Of a stretch of 38,546 nucleotides of DNA, positions 17,302-23,457 are shown piece after piece. The notes below the pieces were generated by a model, which was not told where the DNA came from, did not search any database, and saw only the letters and a list, made by a program, of their open reading frames with translations. Location: positions 1-38,546 of the IMG/VR virus record IMGVR_UViG_3300038701_001190, one strand, 5' to 3'. Source of the stretch: a virus. A program made the translations under genes and the position numbers. The number at the start of each line of letters is the position of its first letter. Positions within the stretch are counted from its first letter, which is position 1.

Positions 17302-17708
17302 CTGATGTAGCCATCGTTCAGCGTGTCCACCGGGCGGTATGGGACGGCATGATCTACGCCCCTGATCCTGACGGACAGGACGTGTGGGGCGCTGTGACAT
17401 GGCAGGACGGGAAGGCGGTAGGTGACTGCGAGGAATGGGCCGACAAGGCGGTTGAGGGCCTCCTGAATGCCGAGATCGACCGCGAGCATATCGGCTCCAT
17501 GCTCTGCCACACGGAGGGCGGTAGCGGCTACAACCACGCCGTCTGTCTGGTCAACGTGCCGGAGTTGGGCCTGATGACCTGTGGGGACGCCTATGACGAG
17601 GGCGGGCCGCGCCAGATCCGCACCACACGGTATTCGTTCCATAGCTTCATGCGTCTGTCAGAACCGGGCGTCTGGAAGAAATGCCCAGAAGGATGGCCCT
17701 ATGACTGA
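17298..17708 (+). CDS. Transglutaminase-like cysteine peptidase (BTLCP-type)
   Basis: A 136-residue protein starting at ATG 17298 (ATGA overlap, CGGAGG upstream). Residues AVGDCEEWADKAVEGLL place a candidate catalytic cysteine at 44; His80 in YNHAVCLV and Asp97 in CGDAYDE complete the Cys-His-Asp order of the bacterial transglutaminase-like cysteine proteinases. There is no signal peptide. In bacteria these enzymes act at the cell envelope. Being inside the lysis cassette, it could help degrade or remodel the envelope, or process a phage protein. The family call is from the motif triad and spacing. Confidence 0.62.
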   Translation: MTDVAIVQRVHRAVWDGMIYAPDPDGQDVWGAVTWQDGKAVGDCEEWADKAVEGLLNAEIDREHIGSMLCHTEGGSGYNHAVCLVNVPELGLMTCGDAYDEGGPRQIRTTRYSFHSFMRLSEPGVWKKCPEGWPYD

Positions 17709-17979
17709 CCCGACACACGGCGACATATATCTCCTGCTGGGGGAACTGAAAGGCGAACTGAAGGGGCTGCGTAACGACATGCAGGCCAGCAGCAAGCGCG
17801 CTGAAACCGTCGAACAGAAAGTGGACACGCTGACCGATCGCATGAACAACGGCGATGTATGGAAAGCAGAGGTCAAGGGCATGGCGCGCGGCGTCAAGGC
17901 CGGGATTGTGCTGGCGGCAGGCGGCGCAGGCGCAGGGGCGGTCAAGGCTATCGAGTGGGCAGCGGGGAAGGTCGGATGA
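17701..17979 (+). CDS. Holin-like protein, XhlA type
   Basis: A 92-residue protein starting at ATG 17701 with AGAAGG upstream; the longer frame from 17581 is a shadow. Residues 10-50 are a charged coiled coil (GELKGELKGLRNDMQASSK, then VEQKVDTLTDRMN) and residues 66-87 are a single hydrophobic, Gly/Ala-rich segment (KAGIVLAAGGAGAGAVKAIE). This coiled-coil-plus-one-helix layout is that of XhlA-type membrane proteins that assist holins. It directly precedes the amidase. Confidence 0.65.
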   Translation: MTDPTHGDIYLLLGELKGELKGLRNDMQASSKRAETVEQKVDTLTDRMNNGDVWKAEVKGMARGVKAGIVLAAGGAGAGAVKAIEWAAGKVG

Positions 17980-18371
17980 GACAGATCAATTTCATCATCA
18001 TTCACTGCGCCGACACCCCTGCCGACATGGACATAGGCGCGGAGGAAATCCGGCGCTGGCACGTCGATGACAACGGTTGGTCAGACATTGCCTATCACCA
18101 TGTCATCCGCAGGGATGGAACCGTGGAGCCGGGCCGGGACGAACGCCGCATCGGCGCACATGCCTACGGGCGGAACGAGGACAGCATCGGCGTCTGCATG
18201 GTGGGCGGAAAGCCCGATTGCAACTTCACGGCGGCGCAGTGGGCATCGCTGGCGACATTGGTCCCTGAACTGCTGGACCGCTACCCCTTCGCGCAGGTCA
18301 TCGGTCATCGGGACGTGTCGGGCAAGACCTGTCCCAACTTCGACGTGCTCGCATGGGCGCAGAGCCTGTGA
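17976..18371 (+). CDS. Endolysin: N-acetylmuramoyl-L-alanine amidase, T7 lysozyme type
   Basis: A 131-residue zinc amidase that cuts the peptide from the sugar strand of peptidoglycan. Zinc ligands are His10 (INFIIIHCADTP), His111 and Cys119 (GHRDVSGKTCPNFD); Tyr40 (DIAYHHVI) and Lys117 complete the T7 lysozyme active site, with 111/117/119 spaced exactly as 122/128/130 in T7. There is no signal peptide, so a holin is needed for export. The start shares ATGA with the previous stop. T7-type enzymes also bind phage RNA polymerase, but none is encoded here. Confidence 0.95.
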   Translation: MRQINFIIIHCADTPADMDIGAEEIRRWHVDDNGWSDIAYHHVIRRDGTVEPGRDERRIGAHAYGRNEDSIGVCMVGGKPDCNFTAAQWASLATLVPELLDRYPFAQVIGHRDVSGKTCPNFDVLAWAQSL

Positions 18372-18589
18372 CCGAGGGCTTCAAATGGGAGAACCGCCGC
18401 AAGTGGGTGGCGCGTGTCCTGTGGGGCTGCGGTGCGGGCTGGCTGGCACTGTTCGTGTCCCTGTTCCTGCCCGTCGTCCCTGAAGCCAAGATCACCGCTG
18501 TCGTCTGGCCGCTGGCCATGCTGACCGGCAGCACCGTCGGCGCATACATCTTCGGCGCGGCGTGGGAGAACGTGAAGGGGGGTCGGTAA
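18368..18589 (+). CDS. Putative holin with two membrane helices
   Basis: A 73-residue protein from GTG 18368 (GTGA overlap); an alternative ATG at 18353 adds five residues. After a basic N-terminus (FKWENRRKWVARV), residues 15-36 and 42-64 are hydrophobic, giving two helices around a short loop with Pro and charged residues. Size, topology and place between endolysin and Rz fit a class II holin. It would open the inner membrane to release the amidase. Confidence 0.7.
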   Translation: MTEGFKWENRRKWVARVLWGCGAGWLALFVSLFLPVVPEAKITAVVWPLAMLTGSTVGAYIFGAAWENVKGGR

Positions 18590-19011
18590 TGCCGACAACC
18601 CTTTGGATCAAGGCGGCGGTGGCCGCTGCGGTGCTGACCGCGCTGGGGGCCTTCTGGTGGTCATGGTCCAGCCGGGGCGAAACCATCCTCGAACAGCAGG
18701 CAACGATAGGCCGCATGTCCGCGCAACTGGAACAGGCGGTCACTGTCAACGCCGAACTCCGCGCCACCATGCAGGGCGAACGGGAACGCTACCGGCAGGC
18801 GCTTGATGCGCTGGCCAAGGCCGAGACGCAGGCCCGGGCCCGCGCTGACCGCCTCAACACCATCCGAAGGGAGACCCGCGATGCGGAAGACGGCCCTGTT
18901 GCTCCTGTGCTCGGTCGCACTCTTGACGGCCTGCGCGAAGCCAGACCCGGAAGTGAGGGTGGTGACGAAGGTCGAAGTGGTGCGCCCGCAGATCCCCCCG
19001 TCACTGACTGA
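18589..19011 (+). CDS. Inner-membrane spanin (Rz-like)
   Basis: A 140-residue protein with an N-terminal anchor helix (residues 7-26, IKAAVAAAVLTALGAFWWSW) and a long charged coiled-coil periplasmic domain (residues 30-100, rich in Glu, Gln, Arg and Ala). This is the i-spanin layout. The start is ATG 18589 with a TAATG overlap; an upstream ATG at 18562 falls in the holin. The nested lipoprotein at 18881 in another frame is the partner. Together they fuse the two membranes at the final step of lysis. Confidence 0.8.
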   Translation: MPTTLWIKAAVAAAVLTALGAFWWSWSSRGETILEQQATIGRMSAQLEQAVTVNAELRATMQGERERYRQALDALAKAETQARARADRLNTIRRETRDAEDGPVAPVLGRTLDGLREARPGSEGGDEGRSGAPADPPVTD

Positions 19012-19147
19012 CTGCCGCCCTGCACCGCCGGTCCCCGTGGCCGAGACGCAGGCGGACGTTGCCGGGTACATCCTGGACCTGTTCGACGCCCACGGCGATT
19101 GCCGGGAGAAGCTGCGGGCATTGGTGGAGGTGGTCAGGCCATCCTGA
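18881..19147 (+). CDS. Outer-membrane spanin (Rz1-like), nested in Rz
   Basis: An 88-residue lipoprotein encoded out of frame, starting inside the Rz gene at ATG 18881 behind GGGAGA. MRKTALLLLCSVALLTAC is a lipoprotein signal with the lipobox cysteine at 18, followed by a Pro/Val-rich mature part (VVRPQIPPSLTDCRPAPPVP) and an amphipathic C-terminal helix. Overlapping Rz/Rz1 pairs of this kind are well known. It is larger than the lambda protein (60 residues). It ends the late plus-strand operon. Confidence 0.8.
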   Translation: MRKTALLLLCSVALLTACAKPDPEVRVVTKVEVVRPQIPPSLTDCRPAPPVPVAETQADVAGYILDLFDAHGDCREKLRALVEVVRPS

Positions 19148-19195
19148 TCGACGCGGGAGAGGCGGGGAGGCTCAACGACGACAGGCCGGAGGGGA

Positions 19196-19423
19196 TCACC
19201 CATCGACCGTCGCAATGGTAACCAGACCGCCACCGTAAAGAATCCACAGCGGCCTTTGCGGAGCGCGGTTACGCTTTGAGTTCGCTTCTCGCTTCTGTGC
19301 TTCAAAGTAAGCTGCGACGAACTCCTTGTATTTGCGGTGCTCCGTTTTCGCCTCCGCAAGTTGGCGCTTCAGGTCGCGCACCTCGGCGCGCAACGCCTTA
19401 ACATCTGCATCAGCCTGCCCCAT
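19196..19423 (-). CDS. Small coiled-coil protein, last gene of the early operon
   Basis: A 75-residue protein; start chosen at ATG 19423, behind a strong AAGGAG. The next ATG upstream (19447) has no such site. Residues 5-45 are a charged helix (VKALRAEVRDLKRQLAEAKT) that probably forms a coiled coil, followed by a basic stretch and a hydrophobic C-terminus (LWILYGGGLVTIATV) that could touch a membrane. It overlaps the end of the basic small gene upstream by 14 bases. Function unknown. Confidence 0.6.
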   Translation of the reverse strand: MGQADADVKALRAEVRDLKRQLAEAKTEHRKYKEFVAAYFEAQKREANSKRNRAPQRPLWILYGGGLVTIATVDG

Positions 19424-19538
19424 CACCCTTCTCCTTCTTCCTGTCATACCGCTTCCGGTTTCGGACTTTGCGCGGCTTGTATTTCGGGGTACGCAGATCC
19501 GCCACGATGGGGGACCGGCGTCTAGGCTTGCGTTTCAC
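19410..19538 (-). CDS. Very basic 42-residue protein
   Basis: Starts at GTG 19538, sharing GTGA with the stop of the upstream gene, and encodes a peptide in which about half of the residues are Lys or Arg (KRKPRRRSPIVADLRTP, then PRKVRNRKRYDRKKEKG). The longer frame from 19721 is a shadow of the neighbour. Such a charge suggests nucleic-acid or ribosome binding. The start/stop coupling matches the rest of this operon, which makes it likely to be real despite its size. Confidence 0.5.
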   Translation of the reverse strand: MKRKPRRRSPIVADLRTPKYKPRKVRNRKRYDRKKEKGDGAG

Positions 19539-19873
19539 TCCGGTGGGGGCGGGAGTGGGTGCCAGTGGGTTGGGTTCCACCCTCCGCCAGCGGAGACAGC
19601 CCAAAACCCGTGTTCTTCCATGCCATCGTCCCAAACCCATTGGGTTACTCTGGCTTCCCAATTCGAGGCCGGGGTAGCTGCGTATTCTTTCTGCCGACAG
19701 GCCAGTATCCAAGGCCCGCACTTCACCCCATCCCTCGGCGCGCTCTCCATCGTCTGCCAGCGCGCGTCAAGTGCGTCGGCGGCTTCGCGGAGAATGCCGG
19801 GTATCACCCCCAAAAGGTCGCGGCGGTCATCGCGTTCCGCCATCTTACGCAGCCGCTTGCTCAGGTCAGTCAT
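19535..19873 (-). CDS. DUF551-like phage protein
   Basis: A 112-residue protein from ATG 19873. The C-terminal half has the repeating aromatic pattern of DUF551-type proteins: WQTMESAPRDG, then ILACRQ, then WVWDDG, GFWAVSAGGGWNPTHWHPLP. The N-terminus (MTDLSKRLRKMAERDDRRDL) is a basic helix. Such proteins are frequent in phage early operons and have no known function. An upstream ATG at 20092 lies in the neighbouring gene and is not used. Confidence 0.75.
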   Translation of the reverse strand: MTDLSKRLRKMAERDDRRDLLGVIPGILREAADALDARWQTMESAPRDGVKCGPWILACRQKEYAATPASNWEARVTQWVWDDGMEEHGFWAVSAGGGWNPTHWHPLPPPPE

Positions 19874-20138
19874 GGGTGATTTCCTGTGCTTCGTGGCAGC
19901 ACGTCGTGCAGACCCATTCGCCGTCATCGGTGCTCGCGAAATTGTCGCCGCAACCGAGAATCCCATTGCATATGTCACAATGCCCGAAGAAACCGCCGGG
20001 AAGCCCCTCGCCAATCGTGTCGCGCAATTCCCCCAGAGTGGCAATGGCCGGGACCGCATCCCGATACGGAAGTCCGCCCAGAGCCTTCTCAATCTTGTCC
20101 ATCGCCTTGTAGCAGTCCTTGATTGTTTCTCGGTCCAT
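19866..20138 (-). CDS. Small protein with a zinc-ribbon-like CxxC pair
   Basis: A 90-residue protein. Start ATG 20138 overlaps the stop of the transporter gene (TGATG) and has GGAG seven bases upstream; a GTG one codon earlier is possible. Residues 1-45 are helical; residues 50-85 hold two cysteine pairs (CDICNGILGCG and WVCTTCC), which can bind one zinc ion. Likely a nucleic-acid-contacting or structural zinc protein; no family named. Confidence 0.65.
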   Translation of the reverse strand: MDRETIKDCYKAMDKIEKALGGLPYRDAVPAIATLGELRDTIGEGLPGGFFGHCDICNGILGCGDNFASTDDGEWVCTTCCHEAQEITHD

Positions 20139-20629
20139 CACTTCTCTCCCAATGCTTCACGCACCACGCCACCGTCGCCGGGGCGGAGCAGGTACACGGC
20201 AACCGCAACCGCCAGTTTCGCGAGGGCCATGACCACCACGCCGAACCACGAGAACGCGCCGATGCCCAGCAGGAAAACAGCGGAATCGACGGGTGCTCCG
20301 AGCAGGGACGATGCAAGGACGCGCTCCCGGAACGGACGGCGCAGGAGGGTGTAAACCGCCCAATCCACCAGTTCCGAAACGGCGAAGGCCGCAGCAGACG
20401 CCAGAGCAACATAAGGCGATGCGAGCCAGTAGCTCAGGGCCACGCCTACCGCCATGCCGAACAGAACCCAATGACCGACGACCCGTTGGGCGAAGTCGCG
20501 GAGCACGAACACAGCGCCCACGAATACAGCAGCGGGCGGCACGACGCCCCACGGGGTTTCGATGAGCGGCAAGATATCGAACGCGATGTTCACGCCGACA
20601 ACAGAGGCAACATAGGCTGAAAGCCACAT
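20138..20629 (-). CDS. YhhQ-type (VUT family) queuosine precursor transporter
   Basis: A 163-residue membrane protein with five to six hydrophobic helices. The segment VFVLRDFAQRVVGHWVLF and the later AVSELVDWAVYTLL, then SSLLGAPVDSAVFL, follow the conserved plan of the VUT/YhhQ family (R-D-x-x-Q near helix two, S-E-x-x-D, and P-x-D-S). YhhQ imports 7-deazaguanine precursors preQ0/preQ1. The start lies 40 bases inside the end of the DpdA-like gene, behind GGAAAGGAAG, so the two are translated together. Its presence beside DpdA points to base salvage for DNA modification. Confidence 0.8.
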   Translation of the reverse strand: MWLSAYVASVVGVNIAFDILPLIETPWGVVPPAAVFVGAVFVLRDFAQRVVGHWVLFGMAVGVALSYWLASPYVALASAAAFAVSELVDWAVYTLLRRPFRERVLASSLLGAPVDSAVFLLGIGAFSWFGVVVMALAKLAVAVAVYLLRPGDGGVVREALGEK

Positions 20630-21342
20630 TGTATTCTTCCTTTCCGGGTTTCGACTTCTCGGCGGTAAGCCTCCGCCTCGCGCCAGTCATTCGGGTTTCT
20701 GCCAGCCTTCCGCGCGGCGAACGACCAGGCCATTGAATCCGCTGAATGCAGTTGGTTTGTCACGGCGCTCCAGGTCAGGGCGGTCAATTTCAGCCCAAAC
20801 CCGTGCAGCCTCAGATCTGGGCGCACGTCCTTGATAGCCGCAAGGACGCAGGCCACGCTGTCTGGTGCCGCATTGCGCTTGCAGACCGACCCGACACCGA
20901 CCCACGCGCCGGGCGCAAGCCGGTCCCCGTAGGCGCATGTATGCGCCGCGTATTCGTGCGGCTCGTATCCCTGCAAGACGGGCATGATGTACGCGCCTGG
21001 GTTCGCGGCCAGAAGGGCGTCGTAGCGCTCTATTGTCAGCCTCTGATGGTCCGGCACCGTCAGCCCGGTTTTGGCCAGAACGAACGCCTCACACATCCAG
21101 TCCTGCGCAACAGCTGCGAGCATCCTGCCGTTGCCCGCCCAGCGGCGGATCTGCTCGGCGTATTCCGCAACCGTGCTTCGGTATCCCCCGGTGATAGCCA
21201 CCTCGGTAAATGCGCCGCTATCCATGATCCAGTCACGCACAGCGAATGAACCCTTACGCTTTCGCAGCCGGTTCACGCTCACGAATGATCTGTCAAAGTG
21301 CTGGCAGTCACTAGGCTGATGGAGCCCGACGAAAAACATCAT
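20590..21342 (-). CDS. DpdA-like DNA guanine transglycosylase (7-deazaguanine insertion)
   Basis: A 250-residue relative of tRNA-guanine transglycosylase. Asp41 in IMDSGAFTE is the general acid/base position, VLQGYEP (122-128) and WVGVGSVCKRN (147-157) line the base pocket, and Asp202 in LHSADSMAWSFAAR is the expected nucleophile. These motifs match phage DpdA enzymes, which replace guanine in DNA with 7-deazaguanine derivatives and so block restriction. It overlaps the stop of the upstream gene and the start of the YhhQ-type transporter. Which derivative is inserted cannot be read from sequence. Confidence 0.82.
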   Translation of the reverse strand: MMFFVGLHQPSDCQHFDRSFVSVNRLRKRKGSFAVRDWIMDSGAFTEVAITGGYRSTVAEYAEQIRRWAGNGRMLAAVAQDWMCEAFVLAKTGLTVPDHQRLTIERYDALLAANPGAYIMPVLQGYEPHEYAAHTCAYGDRLAPGAWVGVGSVCKRNAAPDSVACVLAAIKDVRPDLRLHGFGLKLTALTWSAVTNQLHSADSMAWSFAARKAGRNPNDWREAEAYRREVETRKGRIQCGFQPMLPLLSA

Positions 21343-21584
21343 CCGCGCACCGACCCATCCAATGCTTCACGCACCACTCCCAGCAGGCGCATTTCGTTGT
21401 TGGCCACCGGCTCACCGTCGCTGGTGTCCACGTCCGCGCGGTCGTCAAAATATTCGGCGCACTGTTCCAGGGCTTCGCGGAGGCGGGCGTTCTTCTCGTT
21501 CTGTGCGCGCATTTCTTGGCAGACGCAGAACGTCAGGTCTTCGCAGCCGCCGGGGCCGGGACAGGGGTTCACGCGCTCACTCAT
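21339..21584 (-). CDS. Small cysteine-containing phage protein, unknown function
   Basis: An 81-residue protein sharing ATGA with the ASCH-like gene upstream, its stop overlapping the DpdA-like start. The first 25 residues contain four cysteines (VNPCPGPGGCEDLTFCVCQE), a possible small metal site; the rest is an acidic helix (EKNARLREALEQCAEYFDD). Position inside the modification segment may indicate a linked role, but this is only context. Confidence 0.65.
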   Translation of the reverse strand: MSERVNPCPGPGGCEDLTFCVCQEMRAQNEKNARLREALEQCAEYFDDRADVDTSDGEPVANNEMRLLGVVREALDGSVRG

Positions 21585-22273
21585 ACCGCCCTCCCTTCGA
21601 TCTGCCGTACTGTCACGCCGGTCTCCACCTCATCAATGTTCGCCTTCACCACGTCGAACGTCAGGGCGCAGACCCAAGGGTTCGCCTCCCACTGGTGTTC
21701 GGGGCGTTTGGCGTAGATCGTGTCCCAGAGGCGGCTGAAGTTGCCGCGCGCGCCTGCGCACAGGTGGTCAATCGGAATGTCACACTCCGGCGCGCCCTCC
21801 GCTATCGCATCCGCCTCGCTGATATACTGGACCCGCTGGACTCTCACGTCCGTGACGATCAGGGTCAGGCGGGATGCCCAGCGGGGCATCAGTGCGCCGG
21901 ACGCCCACGGCACATCCGCCCCGTAATCCGGCCCGGCCTTGTAGGCTATGTCGATCGTCGCGCCGTCAGGGTCTCTGTCTGGATCAACGCCCGCCGCATA
22001 GCCGCCGATCCCCTTTGACTGGAAATGCGCCTCGCGCACCCATAGCCGGTCTCTTAGCTGGTAGGGGAGAAGCACCGAAATATCGTCATTCGGATCGCCG
22101 CCCCGGTGGTTGCCCGCCGGGTTGAAGACGGCAGTCAGGTGCGGCGCGTAGATGCCAACAAGATCGTGCGACTTCGGCGGCTGATCCTTCAGCACCCGCC
22201 GCGTCTGCGTCTTCCGCCCGGCCAGCAGCGCCTGCACCATGGCGGCGGTGAAGTTCATGGGGTAGTCAGTCAT
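21581..22273 (-). CDS. ASCH-domain-like protein
   Basis: A 230-residue protein with the phage ASCH-type layout: an N-terminal MVQALLAGRKTQTRRVLKDQ, then RDRLWVREAHFQ, MPRWASRLTLIVTDVRVQRV, YISEADAIAEGAPE, and the closing NPWVCALTFDVV. The ASCH/PUA-like fold binds RNA or modified nucleosides. It sits two genes upstream of the DpdA-like gene in the same overlapping chain. A function in recognising or handling a modified base is possible but not shown. Length is normal for phage members of this group. Confidence 0.75.
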   Translation of the reverse strand: MTDYPMNFTAAMVQALLAGRKTQTRRVLKDQPPKSHDLVGIYAPHLTAVFNPAGNHRGGDPNDDISVLLPYQLRDRLWVREAHFQSKGIGGYAAGVDPDRDPDGATIDIAYKAGPDYGADVPWASGALMPRWASRLTLIVTDVRVQRVQYISEADAIAEGAPECDIPIDHLCAGARGNFSRLWDTIYAKRPEHQWEANPWVCALTFDVVKANIDEVETGVTVRQIEGRAV

Positions 22274-22440
22274 GCTGTCCTCCTTTGCGCGGGGTCATGT
22301 GTCGGAACACGAGTAGTCCGGCAGCAGATTCGGCATAGCACCGCTATAAAGCCGTCTGCGCCGTACCGCTGCAGCGTCCGTTCAATCTCGCCGCGCGACT
22401 GCTCCGCACTGACGGATGTGTTCTCGGCGTACCGGCTCAT
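22270..22440 (-). CDS. Short version of a conserved phage protein (probably truncated)
   Basis: A 56-residue protein from ATG 22440, behind GGAGGG. The first 32 residues (MSRYAENTSVSAEQSRGEIE, then RTLQRYGADGF) match the N-terminus of a widespread phage protein which, from memory, is normally well over 100 residues. After that the sequence becomes Arg/Cys-rich and stops at an ATGA overlap with the ASCH-like gene. The beta-rich remainder expected of the family is absent in all three frames, so this is a deletion product, functional or not. Confidence 0.55.
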   Translation of the reverse strand: MSRYAENTSVSAEQSRGEIERTLQRYGADGFIAVLCRICCRTTRVPTHDPAQRRTA

Positions 22441-22630
22441 GATGCCCTCCATTCGGTTGTACATTTCGCCTGCAAGTCATTGATATGTAATGGACGGCCT
22501 TGACAAGCTGCGGATAGCGCCCTTCCCGCACCCGAGCATGGCACGCGCTTTCACTCACGCCCATGTAATCGGCAGCGGCAGGGGCCATCATCCGTGCAGG
22601 CCAGTCAGGGGGGCGGGGCGGGTCAGCCAT
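22382..22630 (-). pseudogene. AlpA/excisionase-like HTH gene with a probable one-base frameshift
   Basis: From ATG 22630 the frame reads a small winged-helix DNA-binding domain (MAPAAADYMGVSESACHARV, then REGRYPQLVK) and then degenerates (AVHYISMTCRRNVQPNG). Restoring one A in the AA of GTCAAGGCC (around 22505) gives VKGRPLHINDLQAKCTTEWR, the expected beta-wing ending of AlpA-like proteins, and a stop that shares ATGA with the next gene, as everywhere else in this operon. So the intact gene probably encoded about 64 residues. It is either a real lesion, a slippage site or an assembly error. Confidence 0.55.
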
Positions 22631-22673
22631 TGTCGCCCGCCGCCTCGTCATATGTCATGCCGCGCGGGGTCAT
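22623..22673 (-). CDS. Possible 16-residue micro-ORF linking two genes
   Basis: Between the zinc-ribbon gene and the AlpA-like gene a tiny frame runs MTPRGMTYDEAAGDNG. Its ATG shares ATGA with the upstream stop and its own stop overlaps the next ATG by eight bases, exactly the coupling used by neighbouring genes. It could be a translation relay that keeps ribosomes on the message, or a remnant of a deleted gene. Evidence is only positional. Confidence 0.25.
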   Translation of the reverse strand: MTPRGMTYDEAAGDNG

Positions 22674-22843
22674 TGGGGCTTTACCTCGACGTCGATCTTG
22701 CCGCGCTGGCGTTTCACGATGATAGGGCGGTGAGTGCGGAAGCACGGGGAGCAAAGAGCCTTAATCATGCCCTTGGGAATATCCCCATATGGATCGTATA
22801 TCAGTTTCCTGCCGCACAACGCACATGGGTGCCATTCAGCCAT
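22670..22843 (-). CDS. Small zinc-ribbon protein
   Basis: A 57-residue protein from ATG 22843 with GGAGG upstream; the stop of the previous gene overlaps the start by eight bases. Two cysteine pairs (HPCALCGRK and ALCSPCFRTH) about 22 residues apart form a candidate zinc ribbon, followed by a basic tail (PIIVKRQRGKID). Likely nucleic-acid binding; no family name can be given. An ATG at 22861 is less well placed. Confidence 0.65.
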   Translation of the reverse strand: MAEWHPCALCGRKLIYDPYGDIPKGMIKALCSPCFRTHRPIIVKRQRGKIDVEVKPQ

Positions 22844-23132
22844 CCGCTTCCTCCATCGCAATCGCCCGTGTCAACAGGTCCAGGACCATGGCGTGTGTGG
22901 TGTCGGGGTGGTCGTTGAACCCTTCAAGTGTTCCGGGTCTGCCCATTTGTGTTCGCAGCGCGCGGATAGCCGTGACCGAAACGTCGGTGTTCGGCGCGGC
23001 CATGCTCACCGCGCCGAAGACGCAACACCTCTGCACGCCCCCGACCGTTTCGCAGTAGTTCGTCTGGCACCAGTTCTCCGGCTTCTCGATCAGCTTCCGG
23101 GCAGCGCGGAGGGTGTCGGATACTTCAGTCAT
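22836..23132 (-). CDS. DUF6197-like phage protein
   Basis: A 98-residue protein with the family pattern LRAARKLIEKPENWCQTNY, a cysteine pair around CVFGAVSMAA, and the ending FNDHPDTTHAMVLDLLTRAI. Members are common in phage and plasmid early operons and have no established function. The start overlaps the previous stop by eight bases. The protein is soluble, helical, and of typical length. Confidence 0.75.
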   Translation of the reverse strand: MTEVSDTLRAARKLIEKPENWCQTNYCETVGGVQRCCVFGAVSMAAPNTDVSVTAIRALRTQMGRPGTLEGFNDHPDTTHAMVLDLLTRAIAMEEADG

Positions 23133-23457
23133 CAGCCTTCTCCCGTTCCTTCATCATGGCGTCGGCGCACTGATAGGCCTCAATCGCGTGGCCATACGGG
23201 TCGCAGCCCGCTTCTGACCGCCCCGCCAGCAGCCCCGTCAGCGCCGCCATTGCGAACTCGTCGCGGAGGGTCTCGCCGCGAGCGAACGAGCGGGCGGTGC
23301 AGTCGTTCCAGCGTCCAATGGCGGATTCCCTCGACGGCCCGTCTGGCCCCAAAGCGTCACACTGACGGCATTTGGCTGAGTAGGTGAATTCTTCGATGCA
23401 TTTCACCAGGACATCCAGCGACCCGCAGAACGGGCATGGCTTCAGTTCACTCATCAT
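23125..23457 (-). CDS. Lar-like restriction alleviation protein
   Basis: A 110-residue protein; the first 50 residues carry the Lar zinc-binding layout: LKPCPFCGSLDVLV, then AKCRQCDALGP, and ESAIGRWND. Lar of the Rac prophage relieves type I restriction and enhances modification. The C-terminal half (DEFAMAALTGLLAG, then AIEAYQCADAMMKERE) is a separate helical segment often found on phage proteins alone, so this is a two-part protein. The start may be ATG 23457 or the adjacent ATG 23454. Anti-restriction would complement the DpdA-type modification genes downstream. Confidence 0.72.
   Translation of the reverse strand: MMSELKPCPFCGSLDVLVKCIEEFTYSAKCRQCDALGPDGPSRESAIGRWNDCTARSFARGETLRDEFAMAALTGLLAGRSEAGCDPYGHAIEAYQCADAMMKEREKADD

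Noticed and set aside
19148-19195. Bidirectional terminator between the converging operons
   Set aside because: No hairpin followed by a T-tract could be found on either strand.
19326-20354. Plus-strand 342-residue frame across the minus-strand operon
   Set aside because: Covers several well-coupled minus-strand genes; Arg/Ser/Pro-rich shadow sequence.
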